A DNA stretch of 39,137 bases from a virus. The stretch covers positions 1 to 39,137 of IMG/VR virus record IMGVR_UViG_3300025299_000118. The stretch is one strand, 5' to 3'. The notes under the pieces were generated by a model. That model made no database searches. It saw only the letters and a list, made by a program, of their open reading frames with translations, and was not told the origin of the DNA. Positions 1 through 7,316 of the stretch are shown piece by piece (the first letter of the stretch is position 1; every line of letters begins with the position of its first letter). Made by a program: the position numbers and the translations under genes.

Positions 1-660
1 TTGACCGCTGAAGACCGCCTACCCTACTGGCCGGCCGCCCTGAACCAGAAGACGGCGGCGGCTTATTGCGGGCTTTCCACTGATCTGTTCAAGAAGCTTT
101 GTCCGGTTAAGCCAATTGAGTTCACGGGCTCGGCCTGGGGAAATCGCTACCTCAGGCAGCGCCTCGACGAATGGTTGCTGTCGCTCGATCCGAACTCTGA
201 CGCTCGTCCACTCGAAGCCAGCGTTCAGCCATCTTCGCGTCAGGTGCGCGACCTGTTTACGGAAGAGCCAAGGAAGGGACCCGGCGGATACTCGATCATC
301 GACGATCCAGCCCACCCGATGCGCGAATGGCATGATCGTCTGGGTTTCGACCCCAAGACTATGGGGCAGGACGACATGACGCGGCTTTTGCAGGACGCCC
401 ATGAAAGATGGGCGGCTTCGATACCTGGTCAGCCACTTGGGAAAAGAGAAAAGCTTGCCCTTGGCCAATTGTCGGCTTTTGGGCCGGATATCCTCGTCGA
501 TTGGAGGCAAATCAAGAACTGCGGCCCGGATACCGAGGAGCGGCTTAAAGCCCGTGGCTTCATCGAAACGAAACCGAGCAACAAGTTTCCAGACCGGATA
601 GGCTTCTACATCCTAACCCAGGCTGGGTATGACGCATGGGAAGCACTGAACGACAAGTGA
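1..660 (+). CDS. AlpA/excisionase-like helix-turn-helix protein, long form
   Basis: 219 aa with a TTG start at the first base of the window, so the true start could lie further left. Residues about 8-60 (NQKTAAAYCGLSTDLFKKL, then GNRYLRQRLDEWLLSLDPN) look like the winged helix-turn-helix seen in excisionase/AlpA-type proteins that rhizobial elements carry beside integrases. The remaining 150 residues are an unrecognised extension ending in a short alpha/beta-like stretch (GFIETKPSNKF..GFYILTQAGYDAW) that resembles a winged-helix tail. Role inferred as DNA binding in excision or regulation. No integrase follows on this strand, so it may belong to a neighbouring element or to the left end of this prophage. 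Confidence 0.6.
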   Translation: MTAEDRLPYWPAALNQKTAAAYCGLSTDLFKKLCPVKPIEFTGSAWGNRYLRQRLDEWLLSLDPNSDARPLEASVQPSSRQVRDLFTEEPRKGPGGYSIIDDPAHPMREWHDRLGFDPKTMGQDDMTRLLQDAHERWAASIPGQPLGKREKLALGQLSAFGPDILVDWRQIKNCGPDTEERLKARGFIETKPSNKFPDRIGFYILTQAGYDAWEALNDK

Positions 661-668
661 GCCTCTGC

Positions 669-797
669 ATGTCCCTGACCACCGCATTCATCTCCGAACT
701 CGTCTGGGCTGCGAACCAGATCGACCATTTGACCGAGTTCGAAAAGAGACGGCTGCTTGATCGCGCCGATGCGACCATCCGCGAGATGCGCGGGTAG
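669..797 (+). CDS. 42-aa small protein downstream of the HTH gene
   Basis: Short ORF starting MSLTTAFISELVWAANQ and ending ATIREMRG. It begins 8 bases after the HTH stop codon in the same direction, so the two may be co-transcribed. The amphipathic helical composition (ISELVWAANQIDHLTEFEKRRLLDRADATIREM) looks like a real small helical protein rather than noise. There is no clear Shine-Dalgarno. Function unknown. Confidence 0.45.
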   Translation: MSLTTAFISELVWAANQIDHLTEFEKRRLLDRADATIREMRG

Positions 798-1022
798 ACG
801 GGCATTGCGGGCGGCAGGCGCGCAAGGGACGTCGTAATCGCTTTGCAAGTTGCTGCGGCACGCGCTCGTAACTTATCCTAATCGAAGTCAGAGACGCCCT
901 CTTGAACGCTGCCGACATTACCAGGCCGCTGAAGGTTTTTCTGGACGGTCGAACTCTCTTGCATCTGCAATCACTAATGTTACCCTGAACGAGTTGCACT
1001 GCTCTGCAGAGGGACATCGACC

Positions 1023-1907
1023 ATGTCGACGTTAAGGGCGCTTCTGATCACTTCACTTTGTATGGTGTCAGCCGCTGCCGGGGCGCAGGAACCCAATTGT
1101 GCATTGAGAGTTTGCCCGGGCAAAGCACCGAACCCCCACGGTGACGCCAATTACCAATTCAAAACGACCAGCCGCGTCTACAAGGATGGCCGGGACGAAA
1201 TGTTCGTCACTTGTGTGCAAAACACGAGCGACAAGGACATGGAGGTTAACTGGGTAATTCCAGGGCCGGAAACGGTGGTACTGAAAGGCTGCGCTGTGAC
1301 CGCCCCGCGGCCCTTCGACACTCGGCAGGTCCTGGACAATCATAAGGGCTGCCTGAGGTACGGGGCATCCTGGAAATGGACGAAAGCCCCCTTCATTCCC
1401 CATGCTACCGACGCGGGCTCAATATCGAGCGAAGTCGGAGACTGTCGCAGCCTTTACATTGTGGACACCCAACCCGTTCCTTCGGAACCTCGCGACATAC
1501 GGATTGAAGCCGAGCGATTTGGATCATCTGTCTACGAAGAATTCCAGCGAACCCTATCCAGGATATTCTACGCTCTCAGCATTGACGTGAACCGCGAGGA
1601 GAAGGTCTATAAAACGTCAATCAAAATAACGATTACCTCTGCATACAAGGACCAGCCAGAGTATTACTCTAAGGGCTTTGAAATTCGGGCGTCCGAAGAC
1701 ATCGGATCTACTGAATACTTGGCCTCAGGCTCCGGAAACGCTCAGGGCGGAGAATTTGTCGATGGTGGCGTCATTGAATATACGCTCCCCATTCCCGAGA
1801 AAGCTGTTCAGAGATTCCTTCGATACCGAGTGCTGTCCTCAGACGACAAGCAAGTCGCGTCATTTGACGTACCCATTTGGGTTCCGGCTTCGAACGTGAA
1901 CCCATGA
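1023..1907 (+). CDS. Secreted hypothetical protein
   Basis: 294 aa. An N-terminal signal peptide is visible (MSTLRALLITSLCMVSAAAGA, with a likely signal peptidase I cut after AAAGA at about residue 21), so the product should be periplasmic or exported. The mature part has several cysteines (NCALRVC, FVTC, KGC, GDC) and beta-rich stretches (YKTSIKITITSAY, IEYTLPIP, FLRYRVLSSD) but no recognised domain. The start is supported by GAGGGA about 9 bases upstream. The last codon overlaps the next gene by ATGA, implying translational coupling to a membrane protein. Function unknown; it could act with the partner at the envelope. Confidence 0.7.
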   Translation: MSTLRALLITSLCMVSAAAGAQEPNCALRVCPGKAPNPHGDANYQFKTTSRVYKDGRDEMFVTCVQNTSDKDMEVNWVIPGPETVVLKGCAVTAPRPFDTRQVLDNHKGCLRYGASWKWTKAPFIPHATDAGSISSEVGDCRSLYIVDTQPVPSEPRDIRIEAERFGSSVYEEFQRTLSRIFYALSIDVNREEKVYKTSIKITITSAYKDQPEYYSKGFEIRASEDIGSTEYLASGSGNAQGGEFVDGGVIEYTLPIPEKAVQRFLRYRVLSSDDKQVASFDVPIWVPASNVNP

Positions 1908-2308
1908 AGGAAGCCGAGGACATATTTGCCGTTGTAGCAGGGGTCGCAATCTCCATAACGATGTTTTATCAACCGATCGAGGGCACCTGGTTAGGCCATG
2001 ATGGTTGGGCGGCGCAGAACTTGAGAATCGCGGCTTTCGTCGGTGCGCCCTGTGGGGTACTTTTGTTTTGGCTGCGAAAGCACATCTGGCGGCCAGTACT
2101 CGCCGCATTGACGGTGGTCTTCCTTCTCGCATTCATCGGTTGCGCCGTCACAAGTGTTTATCTCAGCGACAGCGTGCCAACGTACCCAGACATCGCTGAC
2201 CAGCGGTTCTTCAGAGACATGGTTTGGAAGAATGCCCATTTGTTCATGCTGATATCGGTCACACTCCTGATCTATTCAGCGTTCGCTTATCGTTCCTCCG
2301 CCCCCTGA
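1904..2308 (+). CDS. Four-helix integral membrane protein coupled to secreted protein
   Basis: 134 aa from the ATG that overlaps the preceding stop codon as ATGA; an earlier in-frame start would run further into the upstream gene. About four hydrophobic segments are visible: IFAVVAGVAISITMFY, IAAFVGAPCGVLLFWL, VLAALTVVFLLAFIGCAV and LFMLISVTLLIYSAFAY. No known family recognised. Pairing with an exported protein suggests an envelope function, perhaps lysogenic conversion, but this is inference. Its 3' end overlaps the broken ligase gene on the other strand. Confidence 0.65.
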   Translation: MKEAEDIFAVVAGVAISITMFYQPIEGTWLGHDGWAAQNLRIAAFVGAPCGVLLFWLRKHIWRPVLAALTVVFLLAFIGCAVTSVYLSDSVPTYPDIADQRFFRDMVWKNAHLFMLISVTLLIYSAFAYRSSAP

Positions 2309-2606
2309 CGGTCATTTCGAAGAAGGGTGAAACCGTTGAATTGTCCCCCGGCTTCCCTATCCCCTTAAACGACGGATGCCGCAGCTTCCCGTCCTGTGTC
2401 CACGCTCGGTATTCTACCTCGGCGACGAGCAGCGGCTCCGCGAAGACGGCTCCCTCGCGCTTCAGCGCACCGGGGATTGCGTCGGCTTTGCCGGCGGGAA
2501 AGCGGCGCCAAACTGGTTCTGTTTCGAGCACCGCCCTGAATAGAAGACGGCCAATGCCTAGGGGTGGCGCGTGGTGGCTGTCGGAATTCATCTTCAAGGT
2601 CCGCAT
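2259..2606 (-). pseudogene. C-terminal remnant of LigD-type ATP-dependent DNA ligase
   Basis: The reading frame holds a recognisable end of the ligase OB-fold: VAEVEYRAWTQDGKLRHPSFKGI matches the consensus at the C terminus of bacterial LigD ligase domains (V-AEVE-R-WT-DG-LRH-SFKG). The nucleotidyltransferase core with its KxDG lysine is absent, as are the primase and nuclease domains, and the sequence upstream (LGIGRLLFRAVLETEPVWRRF) is only faintly ligase-like. No plausible start or full-length gene remains, so it is decayed debris. An inverted repeat sits exactly at its truncated 5' edge. Such debris fits an integration-prone chromosomal flank. Confidence 0.6.
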
Positions 2607-2623
2607 GGAATCTGGATGCGGAC
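2599..2623. repeat. Inverted repeat at the broken edge of the ligase remnant
   Basis: GTCCGCAT (2599-2606) and ATGCGGAC (2616-2623) are perfect 8-base inverted arms around a 9-base loop. CTTCA/TGAAG outside them can extend the stem with a 2-base bulge. It coincides with the truncation point of the ligase fragment. It may be a terminator stem without a T-run or a trace of recombination. Confidence 0.4.
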
Positions 2624-2699
2624 TGAAGAAGCAGTAGGATAGAAAGGCGCTATTCTAACACGTCCGGCCTAAACCTAGCCAGAAGTGTTGTATCGGACC

Positions 2700-4580
2700 T
2701 CATACGTCCCCTCTCGCTGCCTCAATTTCCAAAATTTGTCTTACTTCTTTAAGCCCGTCCAGCACCTCATTCCTAGCATAGGGTCCAGGGCCGTTTTGCT
2801 GCACCTCATGCATACGAAAAGCGGCGTCTGGAAAATACGGTTTAAGCAGATGCTTTGCCAAATCTATAAGGCGATTTGACTCCGAAAAAAACGGCATAGC
2901 CTTTGTGTCTTCTAATGCAGTTGAAATATCATCAATTTTCTTGATCAAGAGCAAAGATTGCTTCGGCGTAGGTGGCTCCCGATACTTGCTATGGTAGGCG
3001 TAATATTCACCTCGAACCCTCTCCAATTCTTCTTTTTTCTGATCCCGTTCCCGTTGCCACCGCTCTTCAAGTGCCTGCATCTCGGTATTGTAGGGCTTGC
3101 CTCTGAAACTCTGATACCAAGCGACAAAATCGGCACCTAGTGCGCTCTTAATTTCGTCTATGAGCTCCATATTGGATTCAAGATCAAATTCAATCTCGTC
3201 TGTATACTGTCGAGCCTCTAGATCGAGAATCGAAAAGCACTCTTTACCCAAAGAATGATAAAAGACGATATTTACTATGTTTTCTCGAATGAAACGTCTT
3301 CGAGTAAAAGCATTCTGATCTTCATCGTCAGTCTTCCAGGGGTTCGACGCATATCGAGAAATGAGGAACGGAACATATATCCCGGGAGATGTACTTACTA
3401 TTTTTTTGTAGCACTCGCGCTGCGTTGGAAGTTTCTCCAGAATAGGCTCGATGATGAACCTAACTCGCTCATACCCTTCGCGCCATTCTTCCGCTCCAGC
3501 AGGGGCGAAATCTTTGTCTAAACGCCTCGCAAGCTGCAAAAGCTCACGTGCCTTCCTACCCGGGATTAAGGAAGAATTTTCCAACGTGTTTTTGAGCAAT
3601 ATTAAGAGATAAGGGGCCTCGCTTAAATTCCCGGGTATGCTGTGTAGCGTGGAAATCAGTAGAGCGTCATCCAACCCCTTGACTTGCTCCAGGCCGATCT
3701 TCGTCAAGATTTCTGCAGCGGACGCTGGAGAGAGGGCTTTAGGGGCGGCCATACTGGCGTCAGGAAGGCCCGACTCTTCGGAACTAGTTTTCGTATGCGT
3801 GGGCGTCTCAGGCTGCAGTGACCGGTTCGACTCTGATACGCCGACATTCAAAATCCACCGGCATAGGATTCGATGCTGCATCGCCATCTTGTTAGCCGGC
3901 TTGGCTATTGAGAAATGATCCGAACCGGCAACCCTAAACGCTCGACCGAAATACTTCGTGCCCGAGAATGGCTCGACAAGTTGCTTGCCAAATATTTTTT
4001 TGAAGTAAAGGAATTTATCTTCAACTAATTCTCTGCCTCTAATTTTTAGGCTTTGACTTTCCTTCAAATTTGTAAATTCTTTATCTAAATCTGAGAGCCA
4101 TTGATTATTGCGAACAAACCTCAATATGTCTGCCTGTGCGTTTCCCAAAAACTTACCGATCGGTGAAAGCCAATCAGCGTATTGAGCGCCCAGCGAAGGC
4201 GAGGCTATCAAAAATAGGTCGACGTTCTTATTAGACTTAATTAGGTCGACAGCCTTCTCAACGATGAACTTCCTAACAACGATGCCGCCCATACTGTGGC
4301 AAACAAAGATCAGGCGAGTGCTATCGAAGACTTCATCCAACTCCATATGCTCGGATAGAGCGTCGACAATGTCGCTCACTCGGTAACTGCCGCTGAATAT
4401 TCCAGTTTGATATGTAAAAACATAAATGCCTATCGCAGACATGCCCGGTTCGTCGCGAAGCAGATCTGGCCAGAACACGCCGTTTTCATTTCTCCAACAC
4501 TTTTCGCCGCTTGACATAAATCCGTGCACGAAGATAGCGGTGACGCCTCCGCTTGATTTTCGTACCCACTCGCCGTGCAT
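2700..4580 (-). CDS. Alpha/beta-hydrolase (DUF676/PGAP1-like) with long helical C-terminal half
   Basis: 626 aa from the ATG at 4580; an upstream in-frame TTG would add 8 residues. The N-terminal 245 residues form a serine-hydrolase fold: oxyanion-hole HGF (about 19-21), nucleophile elbow CHSMGG (94-99, Ser96) and terminal GSDHFSIAKP (His222), the arrangement of DUF676/PGAP1-like esterases often attached to STAND or repeat proteins. A Ser/Thr/Pro-rich linker leads into about 360 residues of unrecognised, mostly helical sequence with a charged coiled coil (ALEERWQRERDQKKEELERV). The gene is clearly AT-richer than the phage genes, suggesting recent acquisition. It stands alone without an NTPase or sensor neighbour. 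A defence or toxin-like esterase is possible but not shown. Confidence 0.8.
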   Translation of the reverse strand: MHGEWVRKSSGGVTAIFVHGFMSSGEKCWRNENGVFWPDLLRDEPGMSAIGIYVFTYQTGIFSGSYRVSDIVDALSEHMELDEVFDSTRLIFVCHSMGGIVVRKFIVEKAVDLIKSNKNVDLFLIASPSLGAQYADWLSPIGKFLGNAQADILRFVRNNQWLSDLDKEFTNLKESQSLKIRGRELVEDKFLYFKKIFGKQLVEPFSGTKYFGRAFRVAGSDHFSIAKPANKMAMQHRILCRWILNVGVSESNRSLQPETPTHTKTSSEESGLPDASMAAPKALSPASAAEILTKIGLEQVKGLDDALLISTLHSIPGNLSEAPYLLILLKNTLENSSLIPGRKARELLQLARRLDKDFAPAGAEEWREGYERVRFIIEPILEKLPTQRECYKKIVSTSPGIYVPFLISRYASNPWKTDDEDQNAFTRRRFIRENIVNIVFYHSLGKECFSILDLEARQYTDEIEFDLESNMELIDEIKSALGADFVAWYQSFRGKPYNTEMQALEERWQRERDQKKEELERVRGEYYAYHSKYREPPTPKQSLLLIKKIDDISTALEDTKAMPFFSESNRLIDLAKHLLKPYFPDAAFRMHEVQQNGPGPYARNEVLDGLKEVRQILEIEAARGDV

Positions 4581-4600
4581 TTTGTCGCCCACGCTACTCT

Positions 4601-4911
4601 TCAATCGAGGCGGCTATTGCGCCGCGGTGCAGATTTAAACACGCACCTTACGTGCTGCCAAGTCGTTGTGACATGCGCGAGAACGTCTTGGCGTTTGGCC
4701 TTTTTTGCGGATCGTGAAGAGAAATCGCGGCGGCTAGAGGCTTTCTCTTCTAAATCCAGCGCAGTGTTCGCGTGCGGGAAGAAAAACGGGAATATTGCGC
4801 ACGGCAAGCCGACGTCGTCGAAACCAAGCCAATCGAAGGCGGTCGGCGGGTCGTTGGCGTCTAGTTCGGTGCGGCGCCACTGGTAGCGGGGGCTGGTAGG
4901 GCTCGGTCATG
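4601..4911 (-). pseudogene. Possible frameshifted small-gene remnant
   Basis: The 342-base interval between the hydrolase start and the alpha-CTD-like gene holds no intact gene. On the minus strand an ATG at 4911 opens MTEPYQPPLP, and one frame over the sequence continues as RYQWRRTELDANDPPTAFDW followed by LGFDDVGL, which reads like ordinary coding sequence but has no start. A one-base change in the CCCCCG run would join the two. Family unknown; the case rests only on composition, so confidence is low. Confidence 0.2.
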
Positions 4912-4922
4912 GCTTTCGAGCC

Positions 4923-5114
4923 TTACGTCCGGGCCGGGTCTCTGCCCAAAGCATCACAGATTTTCTGCCACGATTTTGCGCCCATTCCCTTCATCCGCAA
5001 CGCGTCTGTCGTGGGCACGAGCTTCATGTCGTCTGCGGTCTCATACCCCCGCCGTTTGAGCTCGCCGAGCAGCTTTGGGTTTCTCAGCCCTAAATCTGAA
5101 AGCTTCGTGGTCAT
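4923..5114 (-). CDS. Stand-alone RNA polymerase alpha-CTD-like HhH protein
   Basis: 63 aa. The whole protein fits the helix-hairpin-helix fold of the RNA polymerase alpha C-terminal domain: LSDLGLRNPKLLGELKRRGYETADDM, then LRMKGMGAKSWQKICDAL, matching the consensus DLGL..R..N.LK..GI.T..DL....L..I.G.G.KS..EI...L. No alpha N-terminal domain is present. It could bind DNA or contact sigma or activators and so alter host or phage transcription; that role is inference. Shine-Dalgarno is weak (GCGGGC). Upstream lies the gene-free small-RNA-like region on the opposite strand. Confidence 0.6.
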   Translation of the reverse strand: MTTKLSDLGLRNPKLLGELKRRGYETADDMKLVPTTDALRMKGMGAKSWQKICDALGRDPART

Positions 5115-5199
5115 GCCCGCATCAGATCAGGCTTTCGCTCGACACGCAATTTGTAGGATTCTCCAAGAGGCTCGGAACTAATCGCCGCATGTGATAGTC

Positions 5200-5294
5200 T
5201 TAGAACGAGCCCGAGCATCCCTTCCCTCCGCGAGGGCTCACTTGGCACAGCACACGCTTCGGCCCCGATGGTTGCTCTTTGGGGCCATTTTTTT
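5200..5294 (+). ncRNA. Candidate small RNA 1: C/U-loop hairpin plus terminator
   Basis: Within a 430-base stretch lacking a convincing gene, GAGCCC (5207-5212) pairs with GGGCTC (5234-5239), leaving a loop that shows CCCTTCCCTCC, complementary to Shine-Dalgarno sequences. About 20 bases later GGCCCC (5261-5266) pairs with GGGGCC (5281-5286) followed by ATTTTTTT, a good intrinsic terminator. An extended -10-like TGATAGTCT ends at about 5200; no good -35 was seen. This is the general layout of rhizobial small RNAs with anti-SD loops, but no named family is claimed. Confidence 0.35.
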
Positions 5295-5359
5295 GAAGGC
5301 AGGAACCATTCTCGTGTGCCGGCGTTTTCCCCTTGTCCTAACCCGCTTTGCACGATCGG

Positions 5360-5450
5360 GCAGGCACAGAGCTTCACAAAGTCCCCAGTGAAGTCTCTTC
5401 GATAAGCGCCTCTGGCCTCGCCGTCTCCGTACGACGAGGCCTTCATTTTG
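5360..5450 (+). ncRNA. Candidate small RNA 2: hairpin plus terminator
   Basis: CTTCAC (5372-5377) pairs with GTGAAG (5388-5393) around a loop containing GTCCCC. It is followed by a strong hairpin, GGCCTCG (5414-5420) with CGAGGCC (5435-5441), extended by three inner pairs across one mismatch, then TTCATTTTG. The order repeats that of the unit just upstream. Alternatively these are only the 3' end of a longer transcript or the leader of the permease gene at 5547. Confidence 0.3.
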
Positions 5451-5546
5451 TGCTATCCCGAAATGTGGTGAAAACTTTGCTCCGTCCTGATCCTTGAGTT
5501 CCGGATCATGGGACAGTAGAAAGTGCGCCGTTGAACCGAGGTGCAC

Positions 5547-6314
5547 ATGTATCTGCGAACTCACATCCAAGTTGTAAGCGCCCTTCTTGTCCGCGAGGTG
5601 ACGACGCGGTACGGCGGGAAGCCCGGCGGCTACATATGGGCAATCCTCGAACCCACCTCTTACATTGTTATGATGACGCTGGTGGTCGGCGGACTTTCTC
5701 ACCACCCTGCCCTTGGAACGAGTTTCAGCGAATTCTTCGCAACAGGATATCTCAGCTTCTTCTTCTACGCCGGCAGCGTCGCATACCTCACATCGGCTGT
5801 ACGCGCTAACAAGACGCTTCTGAGCTACCCGAACGTCGCCCCCATCGACACGATTGTTGCTCGCGTCATCGTCCAGACGCTTACGACAACCCTGGTATGC
5901 GTCCTAGTTTTTAGCGTCATAATCCTCACTCTTCGAGAACCGGTGTTCATTCAGTGGCAGTATATCCTGCAGTCGGTGGCGGCCACGACCGTTCTTGCAG
6001 CGGGGATGGGCCTCGCAAACTCGGCACTCGCCCCTAAATTCCCCCTCTATGAACAGATCTTCAACATCATCACGCGGCCGTTGATGATCCTCTCCGGCGT
6101 GATGTATCTTCCGGATTTGCTCCCGCATCCCTTTCGCGACATTCTTCTCTGGAACCCCTTGGTTCACTCGACAATGCTGTTTCGAGAGGGTTTTTACCCC
6201 GAGTATCGAGCGACGGAGTTGAGTACCACGTACATGTGGTACTTCGCTCTGGCGGTGTTCGTAATGGGCAATTTGATCTTCACGTTGAGTCGAAGCATCC
6301 TCCGCAACGACTAA
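5547..6314 (+). CDS. ABC-2 type capsule polysaccharide export permease (RkpT/KpsM-like)
   Basis: 255 aa from the ATG at 5547, chosen because GAGG lies 5 bases upstream; a GTG at 5541 is in frame. REVTTRYGGKPGGYIWAILEP near the N terminus matches the signature of KpsM/Wzm-type polysaccharide export permeases, and about six hydrophobic segments follow (YIVMMTLVVGG, SFFFYAGSVAYL, VIVQTLTTTLVCVLVF, SVAATTVLAAGMGLANSAL, LMILSGVMYLPDLL, WYFALAVFVMGNLIF). Such permeases need an ATPase partner (KpsT/RkpS); none is in the window, so it must use a host ATPase or be inactive. It ends at an intrinsic terminator. In a prophage flank it could modify surface polysaccharide and phage sensitivity (inference). 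Confidence 0.85.
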   Translation: MYLRTHIQVVSALLVREVTTRYGGKPGGYIWAILEPTSYIVMMTLVVGGLSHHPALGTSFSEFFATGYLSFFFYAGSVAYLTSAVRANKTLLSYPNVAPIDTIVARVIVQTLTTTLVCVLVFSVIILTLREPVFIQWQYILQSVAATTVLAAGMGLANSALAPKFPLYEQIFNIITRPLMILSGVMYLPDLLPHPFRDILLWNPLVHSTMLFREGFYPEYRATELSTTYMWYFALAVFVMGNLIFTLSRSILRND

Positions 6315-6323
6315 ATTGCTCGA

Positions 6324-6351
6324 GCTTCCTCGAAATCTAGGGAGCATTTTT
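6324..6351 (+). terminator. Intrinsic terminator after permease gene
   Basis: GCTTCCT (6324-6330) pairs with AGGGAGC (6339-6345), including one G-U pair, around an 8-base loop and is followed by ATTTTT. It starts 9 bases after the permease stop codon. Confidence 0.6.
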
Positions 6352-6412
6352 GCGCCTTTCGGCCGCACATGATCTCGTCATAGCCTCTCCCGATCTCAAC
6401 GGAGGACCTGAC

Positions 6413-6679
6413 ATGACCGAGAACGCCCGCCGTCAAATGAAGGCCAGCGAAATCCCCGCATTCGTCGTCGACATGATCGAAGCCGGGTGCGACATCTGCG
6501 CTGTCGGACCCGAAAGCTACGTGATTGGAGATTTGGACGAGCAGGATGCCGCAATCGAGGAGCTTAAACGGATCGAGGAGCGATACGGCGATCGCGCTCC
6601 GCTGAAGCTTGAGATCATCGCCTATCTGTGGTCGATGGGCCGATACATAGAGCTTGGGTCCGAAAGCGCGCGGCAGTAG
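6413..6679 (+). CDS. Small hypothetical protein (88 aa)
   Basis: The start at ATG 6413 (MTENARRQMK) is favoured over an upstream in-frame start because GGAGG lies 7 bases before it. The product is soluble, acidic and helical (DEQDAAIEELKRIEERYG). No family recognised. It is monocistronic between the permease terminator and the convergent lysis-side genes. Confidence 0.6.
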   Translation: MTENARRQMKASEIPAFVVDMIEAGCDICAVGPESYVIGDLDEQDAAIEELKRIEERYGDRAPLKLEIIAYLWSMGRYIELGSESARQ

Positions 6680-6702
6680 GACGCAAGAACGGGCGAGGAA
6701 GC

Positions 6703-6930
6703 CTATTTGTCGAAGCGGTGCAGAAAGGACATCCACAGTCCCTCAAGAATAATCATGACGTGATAAAGAGCGAAAAGACCAATCGCCGCAGCAAATGCCA
6801 AATACCCGAAACCCAAGATCCACATACAGTGTGCGGTTGTGCAGGGATCATTGCTTACGAGGTACGAATAAGACCACGGCACGAACGCTGAAACAGCAAG
6901 GATGATCATCAATCTGTATCTGGTCAGCAT
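6703..6930 (-). CDS. Small two-helix membrane protein (75 aa)
   Basis: Two hydrophobic segments (LMIILAVSAFVPWSYSYLV and MWILGFGYLAFAAAIGLFALYHVMIIL) separated by a short loop with two cysteines (DPCTTAHC). It is the most distal minus-strand gene of the lysis side. It could be a holin-like or accessory envelope protein, but no family is recognised. GAGG is present but about 11 bases from the ATG. Confidence 0.5.
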   Translation of the reverse strand: MLTRYRLMIILAVSAFVPWSYSYLVSNDPCTTAHCMWILGFGYLAFAAAIGLFALYHVMIILEGLWMSFLHRFDK

Positions 6931-7079
6931 AACGGTTCCGCCTCAATTGCGAGGAGAAATCAACTGAAAGCTGCAATCTTGTCAATCGGCTAAGGAATGT
7001 GAAAACCGCCCTTCATCATGTGAGCGGCGCGGTTCTGAGCACGATGGTGGCCGGCGTGGTCGCTTTCATCTCGTCTGCA

Positions 7080-7313
7080 TCACTTTTTCAGCGCGATTTC
7101 AGCGAGCGTTCCCAACGCGAGCCCGATCAGGAGAATGAGAGCCCCTCTATCTATAGCTTGCCCGGTAGATGCTTTCCCCGGCAAGAAGCGAGCCATGGCC
7201 TCGTCATGTGGGCCGATGGTTTCTGTGGCGATTAGGAGACCAATCGCAACTTGGGAAGCCCCCGTTACTAGGACAAGCACCGCGGCAATTCTTGCAAGTC
7301 TTGCAATCCACAT
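7080..7313 (-). CDS. Small two-helix membrane protein (77 aa)
   Basis: Hydrophobic segments at LARIAAVLVLVTGASQVAIGLLIAT and at ALILLIGLALGTLAEIAL with a polar middle; the C terminus is AEIALKK. The ATG at 7313 follows a perfect AGGAGG with 5-base spacing. It lies between other small membrane proteins and the XhlA-like gene, so a lysis-accessory or holin role is possible, but this is positional inference. Confidence 0.6.
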   Translation of the reverse strand: MWIARLARIAAVLVLVTGASQVAIGLLIATETIGPHDEAMARFLPGKASTGQAIDRGALILLIGLALGTLAEIALKK

Positions 7314-7316
7314 AGC

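Noticed and set aside
5111-5446. 111-aa minus-strand ORF ending at the alpha-CTD-like gene start
   Set aside because: The ATGA junction is tempting, but the sequence looks random, has no ribosome site and covers both terminator hairpins.
6999-7235. Plus-strand ORF with a hydrophobic N terminus (GTG start)
   Set aside because: AAGGA is only 3 bases from GTG and most of the frame is antisense to a membrane gene with a perfect ribosome site.
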